This document shows, one piece after another, positions 47,036 through 56,719 of a DNA stretch of 64,000 nucleotides. Both the position numbers and the translations under genes were made by a program. This DNA comes from Hyphomicrobiales bacterium (GTDB lineage Bacteria > Pseudomonadota > Alphaproteobacteria > Rhizobiales > Rhizobiaceae). The notes below the pieces were generated by a model that saw only the letters and a list, made by a program, of their open reading frames with translations, did not search any database and was not told the DNA's origin. How positions within the stretch are numbered: the stretch's first letter is position 1; every line of letters begins with the position of its first letter. The stretch lies in NCBI GenBank assembly GCA_900469445.1, contig UBXM01000033.1, positions 131,732 through 195,731 on the forward strand, written 5' to 3'.

Positions 47036-49759
47036 CTAAGCCACCAGAGCCTTGAAGGTTCCGCTCTCCTGCTCAAGGGTCTCATACGAGCCTTCTTCGA
47101 GGATTGCGCCTCCGTCAAACATTACAACCTTGTCAAACAAACGTGACAAAGAGATATTTGACAAGACCCAGATTACAGCTGGATCATTCTCTTGTTGACC
47201 CAGAAATGCAAGCACGTTTTGAACAATTTCCTCCTGGGTGTGTCTTTCCAGCCCCGGAAGAGGTTTGTTGAACACGTAATAATCGGACCGCCGAATGAGC
47301 GCGCGGGCAAGATTTAGTTTGCGCCGCTGGATCGGTGTCAGGCGACGTCCGCCAGCGCCAATATCGTAATCAAGTCCGGCCTTTAGAAGCTGATTGGCAA
47401 AGCCAAGCTCGCGGGAAACACTGCCTGCCAGGGTGCGAAGCTCAAGAATGCCATCCGCATTGCTGTTGCTCAGCTTGCCAAAGACGATGTTTTCACGAAG
47501 TGTTGCGACCGAAACGTATTTGTCAGGGTCATACCGCTCGATGAGCTCCCGCAGATGAGCCGGCAGCTCGGTGTAAAACAGTTCGCGCGAGCCCACGATC
47601 TTGTCTTGCAACTCGCTCGTCAGAATACCCAGACGGTAGCGCGGCTCGATATATTCCAGCGTGAGCCGGATAAACGCCTTGTCGGCGCCCGATAGCCGGA
47701 AATTGGCCGGCTTGGGTTCGTTCTTCCGTTGCAGCAGGCCCTGATAAAAGCTGATGTCTTCCGCCGAAAGTGTCGTGACCTGACGGAAGAAGGGGTGGTC
47801 TGCCGGAAGGCCGCCAAAGATCTCGACGAGGTTTCTGGCGACTGTCCGTCCCATTTCCACGAACGGGCGTTGCAGCCCCACCTTGTGGAGCGCGGTATAG
47901 AAATGCTCGCTGGACAGCAGTTCGTTGTCCGGATTGAGAGGCGCCATTGTCGCCCCGAAGAGCAGGTTTTCGGCAACTGTGGCTTGGGAATTGTATCCGT
48001 CCGGTTGGAACGGGATGACGAGAGATTCCATGCCCAATTCGTTCATCCGCGCGCGCAGCGCATGGCGCATCTCGACAACCCGCGTGGCAAATTCCGGATC
48101 CTCGTCCGGATTGATTGTCGAATGAAGCGCGAGCTCGAGCACGTCGTCGGTCAGCTGCACGGCATCCAGTGCTGCCAGAAGCGACTTCTGCAAATCCTCC
48201 TTGGCGCCGTTGCCAAGCGCCGCATAGCTGTAATCCACCCAGCCGGCTCTGATGTCGAGATGCGGATTGCCCGCCTTCTTGGCTTCGCGGATTTCCCACA
48301 GCCGCTGCCGCATCTCCTTGCCCTCATACGCATATCTCTTAACGGGCGCGTGTTTCAGGCCGTAGAGAAGATTGTCCTTCAGGCTTCCATGGAAGAAGTA
48401 GCTGTCCGTCGAAACATAGGAAATATGGCGCCCGGTGACGGATTCCGGAAGCTCTCTTATGTCCTGGTCGCCAAGGCAGATCCTGCCGCTCGATGGCCAT
48501 GCGAGCCGGCCGAAGGCTTCCGCCATCGCTTCGGCGCCGCGGCCCGTATGATCCACCATGGCAACCGTTTCGCCTCGATCGATCTTCAGCGTGACATGAT
48601 CGACGACTTTCGCGCCGCTATCGTCGTTAAGGGATACCGAAACGGCATGAAGTGTTTCGCGCTTCGGCCGGGCGGATGCCGGCGTGAGGGTGTGAATGGC
48701 CGGGTTGATGAGATCCTCGACCTCGAAATTCTCGAAGACCTGCTCGTATTTCACCTGCACGTCCTGGCGTGCCTGATCCCAGTCGATCAGTTCCTTCAGC
48801 GGTCCCGGCAGATCCTTGTAGGCATTGATCACGGCCACGAGCTGACCGACGTCGAGCGTGCCGCGCAGCGTCAGGTAACCGCCGATGAGATAGAACAGGA
48901 ACGGGGTTACCTGCGACAGGAAGTTGTTGAGAAATTTGACCAGGAACTTCCACTGGTAAAGATCGTAGCGGATCCGGTAGATTTCGCCGAGCCGGCTCGC
49001 CACGTCGGCGCGCTCGAAATTCGACGTATCATAGGCATGGATCGTCCCCAGCCCTTCGACAACCTCATTCACCTTGCCGGCCAGTCGCCGCGCCGTGATC
49101 TGTCGCTGTCGGCCAAGCTCGATCAGCCTGCGGCGCATTTTCGGAATGATGATGACCTGGATCGCGACCATGAAAGCCGCGACCATGCCCAGCCAGAAGT
49201 TCTGCAGGATGATGAAGAACAGGGCGGCCAGCGCCTGACCGCCGAGAAGTGCAGGCTGGACGAAGGCATCCCCCGTGAAACCGCCGAACGGCTCCACTTC
49301 GTCCTTGATCATGCTGGCGATTTCGGCGCCGTTCAGGCTCTTTGCGTGGCGGGGCGGAAAACGCAAGACGCGGTCAACGAGCTCGAAGCGGATACGGCGC
49401 AGCAGGCGCTCGCCGAGCCGGCCTTTATAGGTATTGATGTAATATTTGAATGCACCGTTGATGATCACCAGAAGCAGGAAGACGCTGCTGAGTGCGACCA
49501 GGGTTTGCATACGGTCGAGCGGAAAGCCGCCGAAGCCGAACGTATAGTTCGTGAACGGAATGGTAAGCGAGAAATCCAGAAAATTCTGGGTGGTGCTCAG
49601 ATCCTCGAAACCCTGGCCCTGGATCGGGCCGTTGATGATCTGTTTGGGAAGGTCGAAGGCAAGGAAATAGGGGACCATCGACAAGGCGACGATCATCAGG
49701 ATGAAGACCTGCTGCGGCCTCGTATGCGTCCAGATATAACGTAGCAGCGTTTTCTGCAT
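47036..49759 (-). CDS. ABC-exporter-like membrane protein with degenerate, expanded nucleotide-binding half
   Basis: The 907-residue protein has an ABC exporter membrane domain (helices between about 15 and 325, including AGKVNEVVEGLGTIHAYD as coupling region). The C-terminal ATPase half is about 540 residues, roughly twice normal. The Walker A position reads VDHTGRGAEAM (402-412) without the lysine; the signature position reads LTPIQRRKLNLARAL (807-821); the Walker B position reads DYYVFNKPL without acidic residues; the H-loop reads VLSNIS without histidine. Three motifs of type D-x-Y-x5-[ST]-[LV]-x-[DE]-N-[LI]-[LV]-[YF]-G occur near 451-467, 586-602 and 745-761. It probably cannot hydrolyse ATP. 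The role is unknown; sensing or scaffolding is a guess. Confidence 0.9.
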   Translation of the reverse strand: MQKTLLRYIWTHTRPQQVFILMIVALSMVPYFLAFDLPKQIINGPIQGQGFEDLSTTQNFLDFSLTIPFTNYTFGFGGFPLDRMQTLVALSSVFLLLVIINGAFKYYINTYKGRLGERLLRRIRFELVDRVLRFPPRHAKSLNGAEIASMIKDEVEPFGGFTGDAFVQPALLGGQALAALFFIILQNFWLGMVAAFMVAIQVIIIPKMRRRLIELGRQRQITARRLAGKVNEVVEGLGTIHAYDTSNFERADVASRLGEIYRIRYDLYQWKFLVKFLNNFLSQVTPFLFYLIGGYLTLRGTLDVGQLVAVINAYKDLPGPLKELIDWDQARQDVQVKYEQVFENFEVEDLINPAIHTLTPASARPKRETLHAVSVSLNDDSGAKVVDHVTLKIDRGETVAMVDHTGRGAEAMAEAFGRLAWPSSGRICLGDQDIRELPESVTGRHISYVSTDSYFFHGSLKDNLLYGLKHAPVKRYAYEGKEMRQRLWEIREAKKAGNPHLDIRAGWVDYSYAALGNGAKEDLQKSLLAALDAVQLTDDVLELALHSTINPDEDPEFATRVVEMRHALRARMNELGMESLVIPFQPDGYNSQATVAENLLFGATMAPLNPDNELLSSEHFYTALHKVGLQRPFVEMGRTVARNLVEIFGGLPADHPFFRQVTTLSAEDISFYQGLLQRKNEPKPANFRLSGADKAFIRLTLEYIEPRYRLGILTSELQDKIVGSRELFYTELPAHLRELIERYDPDKYVSVATLRENIVFGKLSNSNADGILELRTLAGSVSRELGFANQLLKAGLDYDIGAGGRRLTPIQRRKLNLARALIRRSDYYVFNKPLPGLERHTQEEIVQNVLAFLGQQENDPAVIWVLSNISLSRLFDKVVMFDGGAILEEGSYETLEQESGTFKALVA

Positions 49760-49995
49760 ATGCCTTCACCAAAGCGACAGCGTTATCAACGGGGCGTCGG
49801 ACAAGCTGCATCCGGCATTGTATAGCGCGTCTTCCGGGTTTTAACGAGTGCTCTAGAATAGCCCACGTGACCGCAATGAAGGCGGGATCCGGCACAGATA
49901 TATGCTCGGCCCGCGCGCATTGCGACAAATTGGCATCTCGTGTCGCTTGGTCAGCGCTTCAAGATGAGGTTGAAATTATTCTTGTCGTGTTGCAA

Positions 49996-50013
49996 CTCGG
50001 CTTTGCAGCCGAG
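49996..50013 (-). other. hairpin after surf1
   Basis: CTCGGCT and AGCCGAG form a perfect 7-bp stem with a 4-base loop 15 bp after the surf1 stop. No U-tract follows, so it is a transcript-end hairpin rather than a clear intrinsic terminator. The rest of the 268-bp gap to the degenerate ABC gene shows nothing recognisable apart from the promoter that gene must have. Confidence 0.4.
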
Positions 50014-50027
50014 CTTTGGAAATGCCC

Positions 50028-50747
50028 TCAGGCCTCCTTGCGCAGGAAGCGCGGGATCAGGACCATGGCTGCAAAGGACATGATTGCCAGAGAGAACCAC
50101 GTCAGCGCATAGACGAGGTGGCTGTTTCTGAACTGAATGACGGTCAGGCCCCCGACCGGATAGCCGCCGTCATTTGCCGTTGCATCGGCATCGATGAAAT
50201 AGGGGGCGAGATCGGCAAGCCCCTTGTTTTCACCGATCGCATCCACGTCGCGGGAATACCAGTTCCCCGCCGCGGGATTGTTGCTGCGAAGAAACGCCCC
50301 GCCGGGTTCTGTAAGGCGCAGCAGCCCCGTGACTTTGACCTCGCCCTGAGGCTGGCCTTGCGCCCGGGATGCCGGATCACGCCGATCCGGCGGTACGAAG
50401 CCGCGATTGACCAGAACCGTTTCGCCCTCGGCGGAGGTGAGCGGTGTGACGACCCAGAAGCCGGGGCCTCTTTCCGTCACAGCCTGAACGAGGGCCTCGC
50501 GTGAATTGTCGAAAGTTCCGGCAAGCGTGACATGCCGATATTCGGCATCGCCAGGCGCGATCGCCGGCCATTCTGCCTTCGTCGGAGGCGCGACGGCTTC
50601 GGCATGGACACGGGCATCGACGCGGGCAATCAGGTCGAGCTTCCAGAAGAGCCGCTGGACCTGCCAGCTGCCGAGCGCGGTGAAGACGAGGGCCGAAAAA
50701 AGCAGAAACGCCCGAAAGCCAAGATATGATTTCACGGGCGTTTCCAT
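50028..50747 (-). CDS. SURF1-family oxidase assembly protein
   Basis: SURF1 proteins assist heme insertion into subunit I of heme-copper oxidases. The 239-residue protein has two membrane segments at the ends (about 10-28 and 210-228) and a periplasmic domain between them with GSWQVQRLFWK near the first helix and LVNRGFVP in the middle, as in the family. It follows cyoD after 58 bp, so it most likely serves the quinol oxidase. Confidence 0.92.
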   Translation of the reverse strand: METPVKSYLGFRAFLLFSALVFTALGSWQVQRLFWKLDLIARVDARVHAEAVAPPTKAEWPAIAPGDAEYRHVTLAGTFDNSREALVQAVTERGPGFWVVTPLTSAEGETVLVNRGFVPPDRRDPASRAQGQPQGEVKVTGLLRLTEPGGAFLRSNNPAAGNWYSRDVDAIGENKGLADLAPYFIDADATANDGGYPVGGLTVIQFRNSHLVYALTWFSLAIMSFAAMVLIPRFLRKEA

Positions 50748-50805
50748 TTCTTAAAATATGTAAGCCAGTCCGTCAGGTCTGGATCGAGGTAGCCTTAGAG
50801 CGACC

Positions 50806-51207
50806 TCAAGGCAAGTTCTTCATCATCTCCGGCGACATGACCATCATGTTCGTGTTGAGATGATGCATGACCCACAGCGAGCCGATCAGCGCGATCGCCA
50901 CGATGATGACCGTGAAGATCAGTGCCATCATCGTCCAGCCGCCTTCCGACTTCGTGTTCATGTGCAGGAAGTAGACCATGTGGACGACGATCTGGATCGC
51001 GCCGATGATCATGATCGCTGCAATGGTGGCAACCTTGCTGTCGAGCACGTCACCCATGACCAGCCAGAACGGGATAGCCGTCAGGATCACCGACAGGATG
51101 AAGCCCGTCATGTAGCTCTTGAACGAACCGTGTCCGGCTTCGTGGCCATGGCTATGGCCGTGATGGGCTTCGTGCGCATCTTCGTGCGAGGTGGAGTTGG
51201 TGGTCAT
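50806..51207 (-). CDS. cyoD: cytochrome o ubiquinol oxidase subunit IV
   Basis: CyoD is the small accessory membrane subunit of the bo-type quinol oxidase. The 133-residue protein has a histidine-rich N-terminus and three membrane segments, the last ending with the IGSLWVMHHLN motif. The start at 51207 overlaps the cyoC stop by 4 bases. The histidine-rich tail is longer than that of enterobacterial CyoD and might bind metal, which is a guess. Confidence 0.95.
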   Translation of the reverse strand: MTTNSTSHEDAHEAHHGHSHGHEAGHGSFKSYMTGFILSVILTAIPFWLVMGDVLDSKVATIAAIMIIGAIQIVVHMVYFLHMNTKSEGGWTMMALIFTVIIVAIALIGSLWVMHHLNTNMMVMSPEMMKNLP

Positions 51208-51827
51208 CCGACGACTCCCATGAGATAGACGACAGAGAATACGCCGATCCAGACGACGTCGAGGAAGTGCCAGAACATCGACAGGCACATCAGGCGGCGG
51301 CGGTTTTCGTGGATCAGGCCATGCTTGGAAACCTGAACCATCAGCGTCACCAGCCAGATGATGCCGAAGGTGACGTGCAGACCGTGCGTGCCGACCAGCG
51401 TGAAGAAGGCCGACAGGAACGCCGAACGCTGCGGCGTCGCACCTTCATGGATCATGTGATAGAACTCATAGAGTTCGATACCCAGGAAGGCGAGGCCGAA
51501 AAGGCCGGTAATGCCGAGCCAGAACAGGGTCTCCTGCTTGGCGCCGCGTTCCATCTGCAGCATCGCAAACCCGTAGGTGATCGACGAGAACAGCAGCATG
51601 GCGGTGTTGATTGCCACGAGCTTCAGGTCGAACAGGTCGGCCGGCGAAGGGCCGGCCGCATAATTGCGGCCGAGCACGGCGTAGGTCGCGAACAGCGTCG
51701 CGAAGATGAGGCAGTCGCTCATCAGGTACAGCCAGAACCCGAGGTTCGTGCTGCCTTCCGGATGATGGTCTTCCTCGAGATAGAATTGCGGCTTTTCCGC
51801 AGATTGGCTCTGAATATTGCTGCTCAT
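51204..51827 (-). CDS. cyoC: cytochrome o ubiquinol oxidase subunit III
   Basis: CyoC is the five-helix subunit III of the quinol oxidase. The protein of 207 residues has LGFWLYLMSDCLIFATLFATY, the GFAMLQMERG loop and HFLDVVWIGVFSVVYLMG at the end. A GTG two codons upstream overlaps the cyoB stop as GTGA and is an equally plausible start. I chose the ATG because AGG lies seven bases before it. Confidence 0.95.
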   Translation of the reverse strand: MSSNIQSQSAEKPQFYLEEDHHPEGSTNLGFWLYLMSDCLIFATLFATYAVLGRNYAAGPSPADLFDLKLVAINTAMLLFSSITYGFAMLQMERGAKQETLFWLGITGLFGLAFLGIELYEFYHMIHEGATPQRSAFLSAFFTLVGTHGLHVTFGIIWLVTLMVQVSKHGLIHENRRRLMCLSMFWHFLDVVWIGVFSVVYLMGVVG

Positions 51828-51829
51828 TG

Positions 51830-53833
51830 TCACACCTGCTTCGCCAGCAGTTCGGTACGCTTTCCTTCTTCCGTGGAAACGGTTTCCGCCGGAATGTAGT
51901 AGTCACGCTTGTAGTTGAAGGTATGGCCGATCGCGACTGCGATGATGGCGATGAACGATACGGCGACCAGCCACCACATGTACCAGATCAGGCCGAATGC
52001 CAGGGCAACGTTGAGAGCTGCCAGGATTGCACCCGTGCCGGTGTTCTTCGGCATGTGGATCGGCTTGAAGCCCTGAAGCGGACGCTCGAAACCACGGTTC
52101 TTCATGTCGTACCAGCTGTCATGGTCATGAACGACTGGGGTGAAGGCGAAGTTGTATTCCGGCGGCGGCGAAGACGTCGACCATTCCAGAGTACGGCCGT
52201 GCCACGGGTCGCCCGTCTCGTCCTTCAGTTCCTCGCGCTTGATGTAGCTGACGACGAGCTGGATGATGAAGGACAGGATGCCGATGGCGATCATGCCCGC
52301 GCCGACGGCGGCGATGATGAACCAGATCTGCAGCGACGGATCTTCGAACTGCGACATGCGGCGGGTAACGCCCATCAGGCCGAGGACGTAGAGCGGCATG
52401 AAGGCGAAGTAGAAGCCGACGAACCAGAACCAGAAGCTCATCTTGCCCCAGAAAGGGTCGAGCTTGTAGCCAAAGGCCTTCGGGAACCAGTAGGTGACGC
52501 CGGCCATCAGGCCGAACAGCACGCCGCCGATGATGACGTTATGGAAGTGAGCGACCAGGAACAGCGAATTGTGCAGCACGAAGTCTGCCGGCGGAACCGC
52601 CAGCATGACGCCGGTCATGCCGCCGATGACGAATGTCACCATGAAGCCGATCGTCCACAGCATCGGAACTTCATAACGGACGCGGCCACGATAGATCGTG
52701 AACAGCCAGTTGAAGATCTTCGCCCCTGTCGGGATCGAGATGATCATCGTGGTGATGCCGAAGAAGGCGTTGACCGAGGCGCCCGAACCCATCGTGAAGA
52801 AGTGGTGCAGCCACACGAGATAGGACAGGATCATGATCGCGCAGGTGGCGTAGACCATCGAGGCATAACCGAACAGGCGCTTGCCGGAGAAGGTCGCGAC
52901 CACTTCGGAGAAGATACCGAAGGCGGGCAGGATGAGGATGTAGACTTCCGGGTGACCCCAGATCCAGATGAGGTTGACGTACATCATCGGGTTGCCGCCG
53001 AGATCGTTCGTGAAGAAGTTCGTACCGACATAGCGGTCGAGCGACAGAAGAACGAGGGTTGCGGTCAGGATCGGGAAGGTGGCGACGATCAGGATGTTGG
53101 TGCAGAGCGAGGTCCAGGTGAAGACAGGCATCTTCATGAAGGACATGCCCGGCGCGCGCATCTTGACGATTGTGGCGATCAGGTTGATGCCTGACAATGT
53201 CGTACCGACACCGGCGACCTGAAGTCCCCAGATGTAATAGTCGACACCGACGCCCGGGCTGTAATCCGCGCCCGAAAGCGGCGGGTAGGCCAGCCATCCG
53301 GTGCGTGCGAATTCACCGACGAACAGCGAGATCATGATGATGATCGCGCCGGCAGTGGTCATCCAGAACGAGAAGTTGTTGAGGAACGGGAAGGAAACGT
53401 CACGGGCGCCGATCTGCAGCGGCACGACATAGTTCATGAAACCTGTCACGAAAGGCATCGCGACGAAGAAGATCATGATCACGCCGTGGGCAGTGAAGAT
53501 CTGGTCGTAGTGGTGAGCGTTGAGGTAGCCCTCGTTGCCGTTGAAGGCGATAGCCTGCTGGATACGCATCATGATGGCATCCGCGAAGCCGCGCAGCAGC
53601 ATTACGATTGCCAGGATGATGTACATGATGCCGATCTTCTTGTGGTCGATGCTGGTAATCCAGTCATGCCACAGGGGACCCCACCATTTCATGTAGGTGA
53701 TAAGACACAAAAGCGCGATGCCGCCAAGCGCAACAGCAGTGAAGGTCGCGACGAGGATAGGCTCGTGATAGGGGATCGATTCGAGTGTCAACCGACCGAA
53801 GATGAACTTCAGGAGGTCTGGATCAGAAAGCAT
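51830..53833 (-). CDS. cyoB: cytochrome o ubiquinol oxidase subunit I
   Basis: CyoB is the catalytic subunit that reduces oxygen with electrons from ubiquinol and pumps protons. The 667-residue protein has about 15 membrane segments, [13 protein letters not shown] with the Cu(B) histidine and cross-linked tyrosine, LVWLHHFF with the two further Cu(B) ligands, and [11 protein letters not shown] with the heme ligands. The [11 protein letters not shown] segment near the N-terminus is typical of the quinol-oxidising branch. Confidence 0.98.
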   Translation of the reverse strand: MLSDPDLLKFIFGRLTLESIPYHEPILVATFTAVALGGIALLCLITYMKWWGPLWHDWITSIDHKKIGIMYIILAIVMLLRGFADAIMMRIQQAIAFNGNEGYLNAHHYDQIFTAHGVIMIFFVAMPFVTGFMNYVVPLQIGARDVSFPFLNNFSFWMTTAGAIIIMISLFVGEFARTGWLAYPPLSGADYSPGVGVDYYIWGLQVAGVGTTLSGINLIATIVKMRAPGMSFMKMPVFTWTSLCTNILIVATFPILTATLVLLSLDRYVGTNFFTNDLGGNPMMYVNLIWIWGHPEVYILILPAFGIFSEVVATFSGKRLFGYASMVYATCAIMILSYLVWLHHFFTMGSGASVNAFFGITTMIISIPTGAKIFNWLFTIYRGRVRYEVPMLWTIGFMVTFVIGGMTGVMLAVPPADFVLHNSLFLVAHFHNVIIGGVLFGLMAGVTYWFPKAFGYKLDPFWGKMSFWFWFVGFYFAFMPLYVLGLMGVTRRMSQFEDPSLQIWFIIAAVGAGMIAIGILSFIIQLVVSYIKREELKDETGDPWHGRTLEWSTSSPPPEYNFAFTPVVHDHDSWYDMKNRGFERPLQGFKPIHMPKNTGTGAILAALNVALAFGLIWYMWWLVAVSFIAIIAVAIGHTFNYKRDYYIPAETVSTEEGKRTELLAKQV

Positions 53834-53877
53834 GGGACAACCCGTTCATTGATGTCATACGACGCAAAGCGCCAGGT

Positions 53878-55011
53878 TTAGTTGTTGTTGAGCTGGGCCG
53901 GCGCCGGCCCCTCATTGTTCGTTTCAGGCGTCGAATGACCGCCTTCATGCGGAGCCTCTTCGCTCTTGGCCGGCTCGCCCGATGCCGGGACAGTCGCCCC
54001 GATGGCAGCAGGTGCAGCGTGGCCGGCGGAATAGTGCTCCAGATGGCGATTGTCGTAGCGCAGCTTCTCGCGGTTCTCGTGGCTCTCGACGCCGCCGCCG
54101 CCCATCATGTCGATATGCATCATTTCATTCATGCACATCCGGCCTTCTTCGGCACACATGTTGAGGACACGCTGGTAGAGGCCGTCGGCGACCGTGGCGA
54201 AATACCGGACCGGTTCGCGTTCACTCGGCTTTTCAAGCTTCAGGTAGGCGTCCTGGTTGAGCGCCGTGCCGTTCTGCTTGACGCGGGCGATCCAGCCGTC
54301 GAAACCTTCCTGGTTGACGCTGTGGAACTTGAAGCGCATGTGCGAGAAGCCTGCACCGCTGTAGTTGGCGGAGAAACCGTCGAACACGCCTTCCTTGTTG
54401 ATGACCGCGTGCAGCTTGGTTTCCATGCCCGGCATCGCATAGATCATGCCGGCAAGCGCGGGAACGTAGAACGAGTTCATCACCGAAGACGACGTGATCT
54501 TGAAGGTGATCGGGCGATCGATGGGAGCCGCCATCTCGTTGACCGTGGCGATGCCGTATTCCGGATAGAAGAACAGCCACTTCCAGTCCAGCGCCACGAC
54601 TTCCACTTCGAGCGGCTTGGTGCCTTCCGGAATGCTGCGTTCAGCGTCGATGCGATCGAGCGGACGGAACGGGTCGAGCTTGTGAGTGCTGATCCAGGTG
54701 ATTGCACCAAGCGCGATGATGATCGCAAGCGGGGCGGACCAGATCACCACTTCGAGGCGGGTCGAGTGGTGCCATTCAGGGTCGTACTTGGCATTGGTGT
54801 TCGAGTGGCGGTAGTGCCACGCGAAATACAAGGTCAAGAACAAGACCGGCACGATGATCAGCAGCATCAGCACGGTCGACACGACGATCAGGTCGGCCTG
54901 CTGCTGAGCGATATCGCCCGACGGAGACATGACCACGAGGTCGCATCCCGCCATGAATGGGAGGAAAAGAAGGGGGGAAAGCTGGCAAAGACGCCTTACG
55001 ATTGGGGACAT
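53878..55011 (-). CDS. cyoA: cytochrome o ubiquinol oxidase subunit II
   Basis: CyoA is the lipoprotein subunit II of the quinol oxidase. The 377-residue protein starts with a lipoprotein signal ending in LPFMAGC, then two membrane segments and a cupredoxin-like periplasmic domain without the Cu(A) ligands of cytochrome c oxidases. A C-terminal tail of about 60 residues, rich in Ala, Glu and Pro, is low complexity and longer than in Escherichia coli. The ATG at 55011 is chosen over a TTG four codons upstream. Confidence 0.95.
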   Translation of the reverse strand: MSPIVRRLCQLSPLLFLPFMAGCDLVVMSPSGDIAQQQADLIVVSTVLMLLIIVPVLFLTLYFAWHYRHSNTNAKYDPEWHHSTRLEVVIWSAPLAIIIALGAITWISTHKLDPFRPLDRIDAERSIPEGTKPLEVEVVALDWKWLFFYPEYGIATVNEMAAPIDRPITFKITSSSVMNSFYVPALAGMIYAMPGMETKLHAVINKEGVFDGFSANYSGAGFSHMRFKFHSVNQEGFDGWIARVKQNGTALNQDAYLKLEKPSEREPVRYFATVADGLYQRVLNMCAEEGRMCMNEMMHIDMMGGGGVESHENREKLRYDNRHLEHYSAGHAAPAAIGATVPASGEPAKSEEAPHEGGHSTPETNNEGPAPAQLNNN

Positions 55012-55328
55012 TGATCTGCTCAAATTTGCTTTTTATCTAGTTCGCCTATCGGAGCGTTGCTCCGATCTCCATGAGGTGTTTCGTCGCAGTGCTACAATTT
55101 TTCGCACTGCAAATCACCACCTGCTCCATTTCGATGGAGGGCGGCCCTGCGGCGCGCAATCTAGTCCATAAAGTTGACAGAAGACATACCTTATCGCGCG
55201 AAACCTCACGATTGTGGCAAAATTTGCTAATTTTCGAATTTTCACAAATTCACAGTTGAAATCTTGATTGACAGCAAGTGCGGCCAACATACTCATTGTT
55301 GCAATGACGCGAAGGAGGAACGTTAGTC
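55012..55328. promoter_or_regulatory. divergent control region between cyoABCD and the MFS gene
   Basis: This 317-bp AT-richer gap must hold the promoters of both units. A perfect palindrome ATCGGAGC-GTT-GCTCCGAT lies at 55048-55066, 37 bp upstream of cyoA, and could be an operator or leader hairpin. TTGACA at 55268-55273 is a full -35 hexamer for the MFS gene, with only a poor -10 match about 16 bases later. No clear FNR/FixK box was found. Confidence 0.5.
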
Positions 55329-56681
55329 ATGGCAGAGGCAACAATTCCGGCGACTGGTCCGTCGTCATCGGCACTGGAGCGGGACGCAAGGCATATTCAC
55401 GATGACAAGCCGATTTCGGCGGGTAATATCGCCATCGGTGTCGTGATCGGTCGAACATCCGAATTCTTCGACTTCTTCGTTTTCGGCCTGGGGTGTGTGC
55501 TGGTCTTTCCCCGGCTGGTCTTCCCCTTTGCCCCGGATCCGGTCACTGCAACGCTTTATTCGTTTGCCATCTTTTCGCTCGCTTTTCTGGCACGGCCCGT
55601 CGGTTCGTTCGTCTTCATGTGGATCGACCGGACTTTCGGCCGCGGTACCAAGCTGACAACGGCTTTGCTCATTCTCGGCGGCTCGACGGCATCCATCGCC
55701 TTCCTGCCGGGTTATGAGACGATCGGCCTGTGGTCCGTGGCGCTGCTGGCGCTGTTCCGGCTCGGTCAGGGTTTTGCGCTTGGAGGAGCGTGGGACGGTC
55801 TGGCCTCCCTGCTGGCGATGAACGCGCCGCCGAATCGTCGGGGCTTTTATGCGATGATCCCGCAGCTGGGTGCGCCGGTCGGTTTCGCATTGGCCAGCAT
55901 CCTCTTCGGATATTTCGTCGTTAATCTGTCGGATGCGGACTTCCTCGATTGGGGCTGGCGTTTTCCTTTCTTCGTCGCATTTGCGATCAATGTCGTAGCC
56001 CTGTTCGCAAGGCTGCGTATCGTCGCTTCGCATGAATTCGGCACGGCGATGGAAAATCATGAGCTTGAAGCCAAGCCGATCTCCGAAATGCTGCGGGTCC
56101 ATGGTTTCGATGTCGTGATCGGTGCCTTTGCGCCGCTCGCCAGCTTCGCCATGTTCCATCTGGTCACGATTTTCCCGTTGAGCTGGGTGACCCTTTATGG
56201 CGGTCAGTCGGCCGGCGCCTTCCTTTTCGTCCAGGTTCTGGGAGCGCTCTGCGGTTTCGCAACCATCATGCTGTCGGGTTACCTGGCCGATCGCATCGGA
56301 CGTCGACGCCAGCTGCTGATCGGCGCTTTCATCATCGCCATCTTCAGCTTCACCGCGCCGTTCCTTCTCAATGCAGGAGGTGTGGGACAGGCAGCCTTCA
56401 TCATCCTGGGCTTTGCAATCCTCGGTCTTTCCTTCGGTCAGGCTTCCGGATCTGTCTCCTCACGCTTCAGCGCGGGTTACAGATATACCGGCTCGGCGCT
56501 GACATCCGACCTTGCCTGGTTGATTGGTGCAGGTTTCGCGCCATTGGTGGCGCTTGGCCTTGCCAGCAATTTCGGCATCATCTTCATTGGCGGTTATCTG
56601 ATTTCCGGCGCGATCTGCACGATCCTCGCGCTCATCCTCAGCAGCACCATTGATACCGCCGACACACCGGCAAAACCATAG
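55329..56681 (+). CDS. MFS transporter of the metabolite:proton symporter type
   Basis: The 450-residue inner-membrane protein has 12 predicted helices. Motifs near the N-terminus (GRTSEFFDFFVFG, FLARPVGSFVF) and the loop DRTFGRGTKLTTALLILG match the ProP/ShiA-like metabolite:H+ symporter subfamily. The second half repeats the loop as YLADRIGRRRQLL. AAGGAGG lies ten bases before the ATG. The substrate is unknown; the gene is divergent from cyoA. Confidence 0.88.
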   Translation: MAEATIPATGPSSSALERDARHIHDDKPISAGNIAIGVVIGRTSEFFDFFVFGLGCVLVFPRLVFPFAPDPVTATLYSFAIFSLAFLARPVGSFVFMWIDRTFGRGTKLTTALLILGGSTASIAFLPGYETIGLWSVALLALFRLGQGFALGGAWDGLASLLAMNAPPNRRGFYAMIPQLGAPVGFALASILFGYFVVNLSDADFLDWGWRFPFFVAFAINVVALFARLRIVASHEFGTAMENHELEAKPISEMLRVHGFDVVIGAFAPLASFAMFHLVTIFPLSWVTLYGGQSAGAFLFVQVLGALCGFATIMLSGYLADRIGRRRQLLIGAFIIAIFSFTAPFLLNAGGVGQAAFIILGFAILGLSFGQASGSVSSRFSAGYRYTGSALTSDLAWLIGAGFAPLVALGLASNFGIIFIGGYLISGAICTILALILSSTIDTADTPAKP

Positions 56682-56690
56682 AAACCGGGC

Positions 56691-56719
56691 GCAGCGGGAC
56701 GGATATCTCGTCCCGCTGC
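56691..56719 (+). terminator. hairpin after the MFS gene
   Basis: GCAGCGGGACG and CGTCCCGCTGC form a perfect 11-bp stem with a 7-base loop nine bases past the stop codon. The tail CCTCTCATCT has only scattered Ts, so this is a strong hairpin but not an ideal intrinsic terminator. Confidence 0.65.

Noticed and set aside
47729-49744. A 671-codon open frame antisense to the degenerate ABC gene
   Set aside because: It is opposite a gene with recognisable exporter membrane domain and has no recognisable domain or hydrophobic pattern of its own; long antisense frames are expected in GC-rich DNA.
47036-49759. Degenerate ABC gene as a frameshifted pseudogene or two fused genes by sequencing error
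   Set aside because: One frame runs through 907 codons without a stop, the hydrophobic spacing of the lost motifs is kept and the repeated motif is well formed in all three places, so decay or an assembly error is less likely than an altered function.
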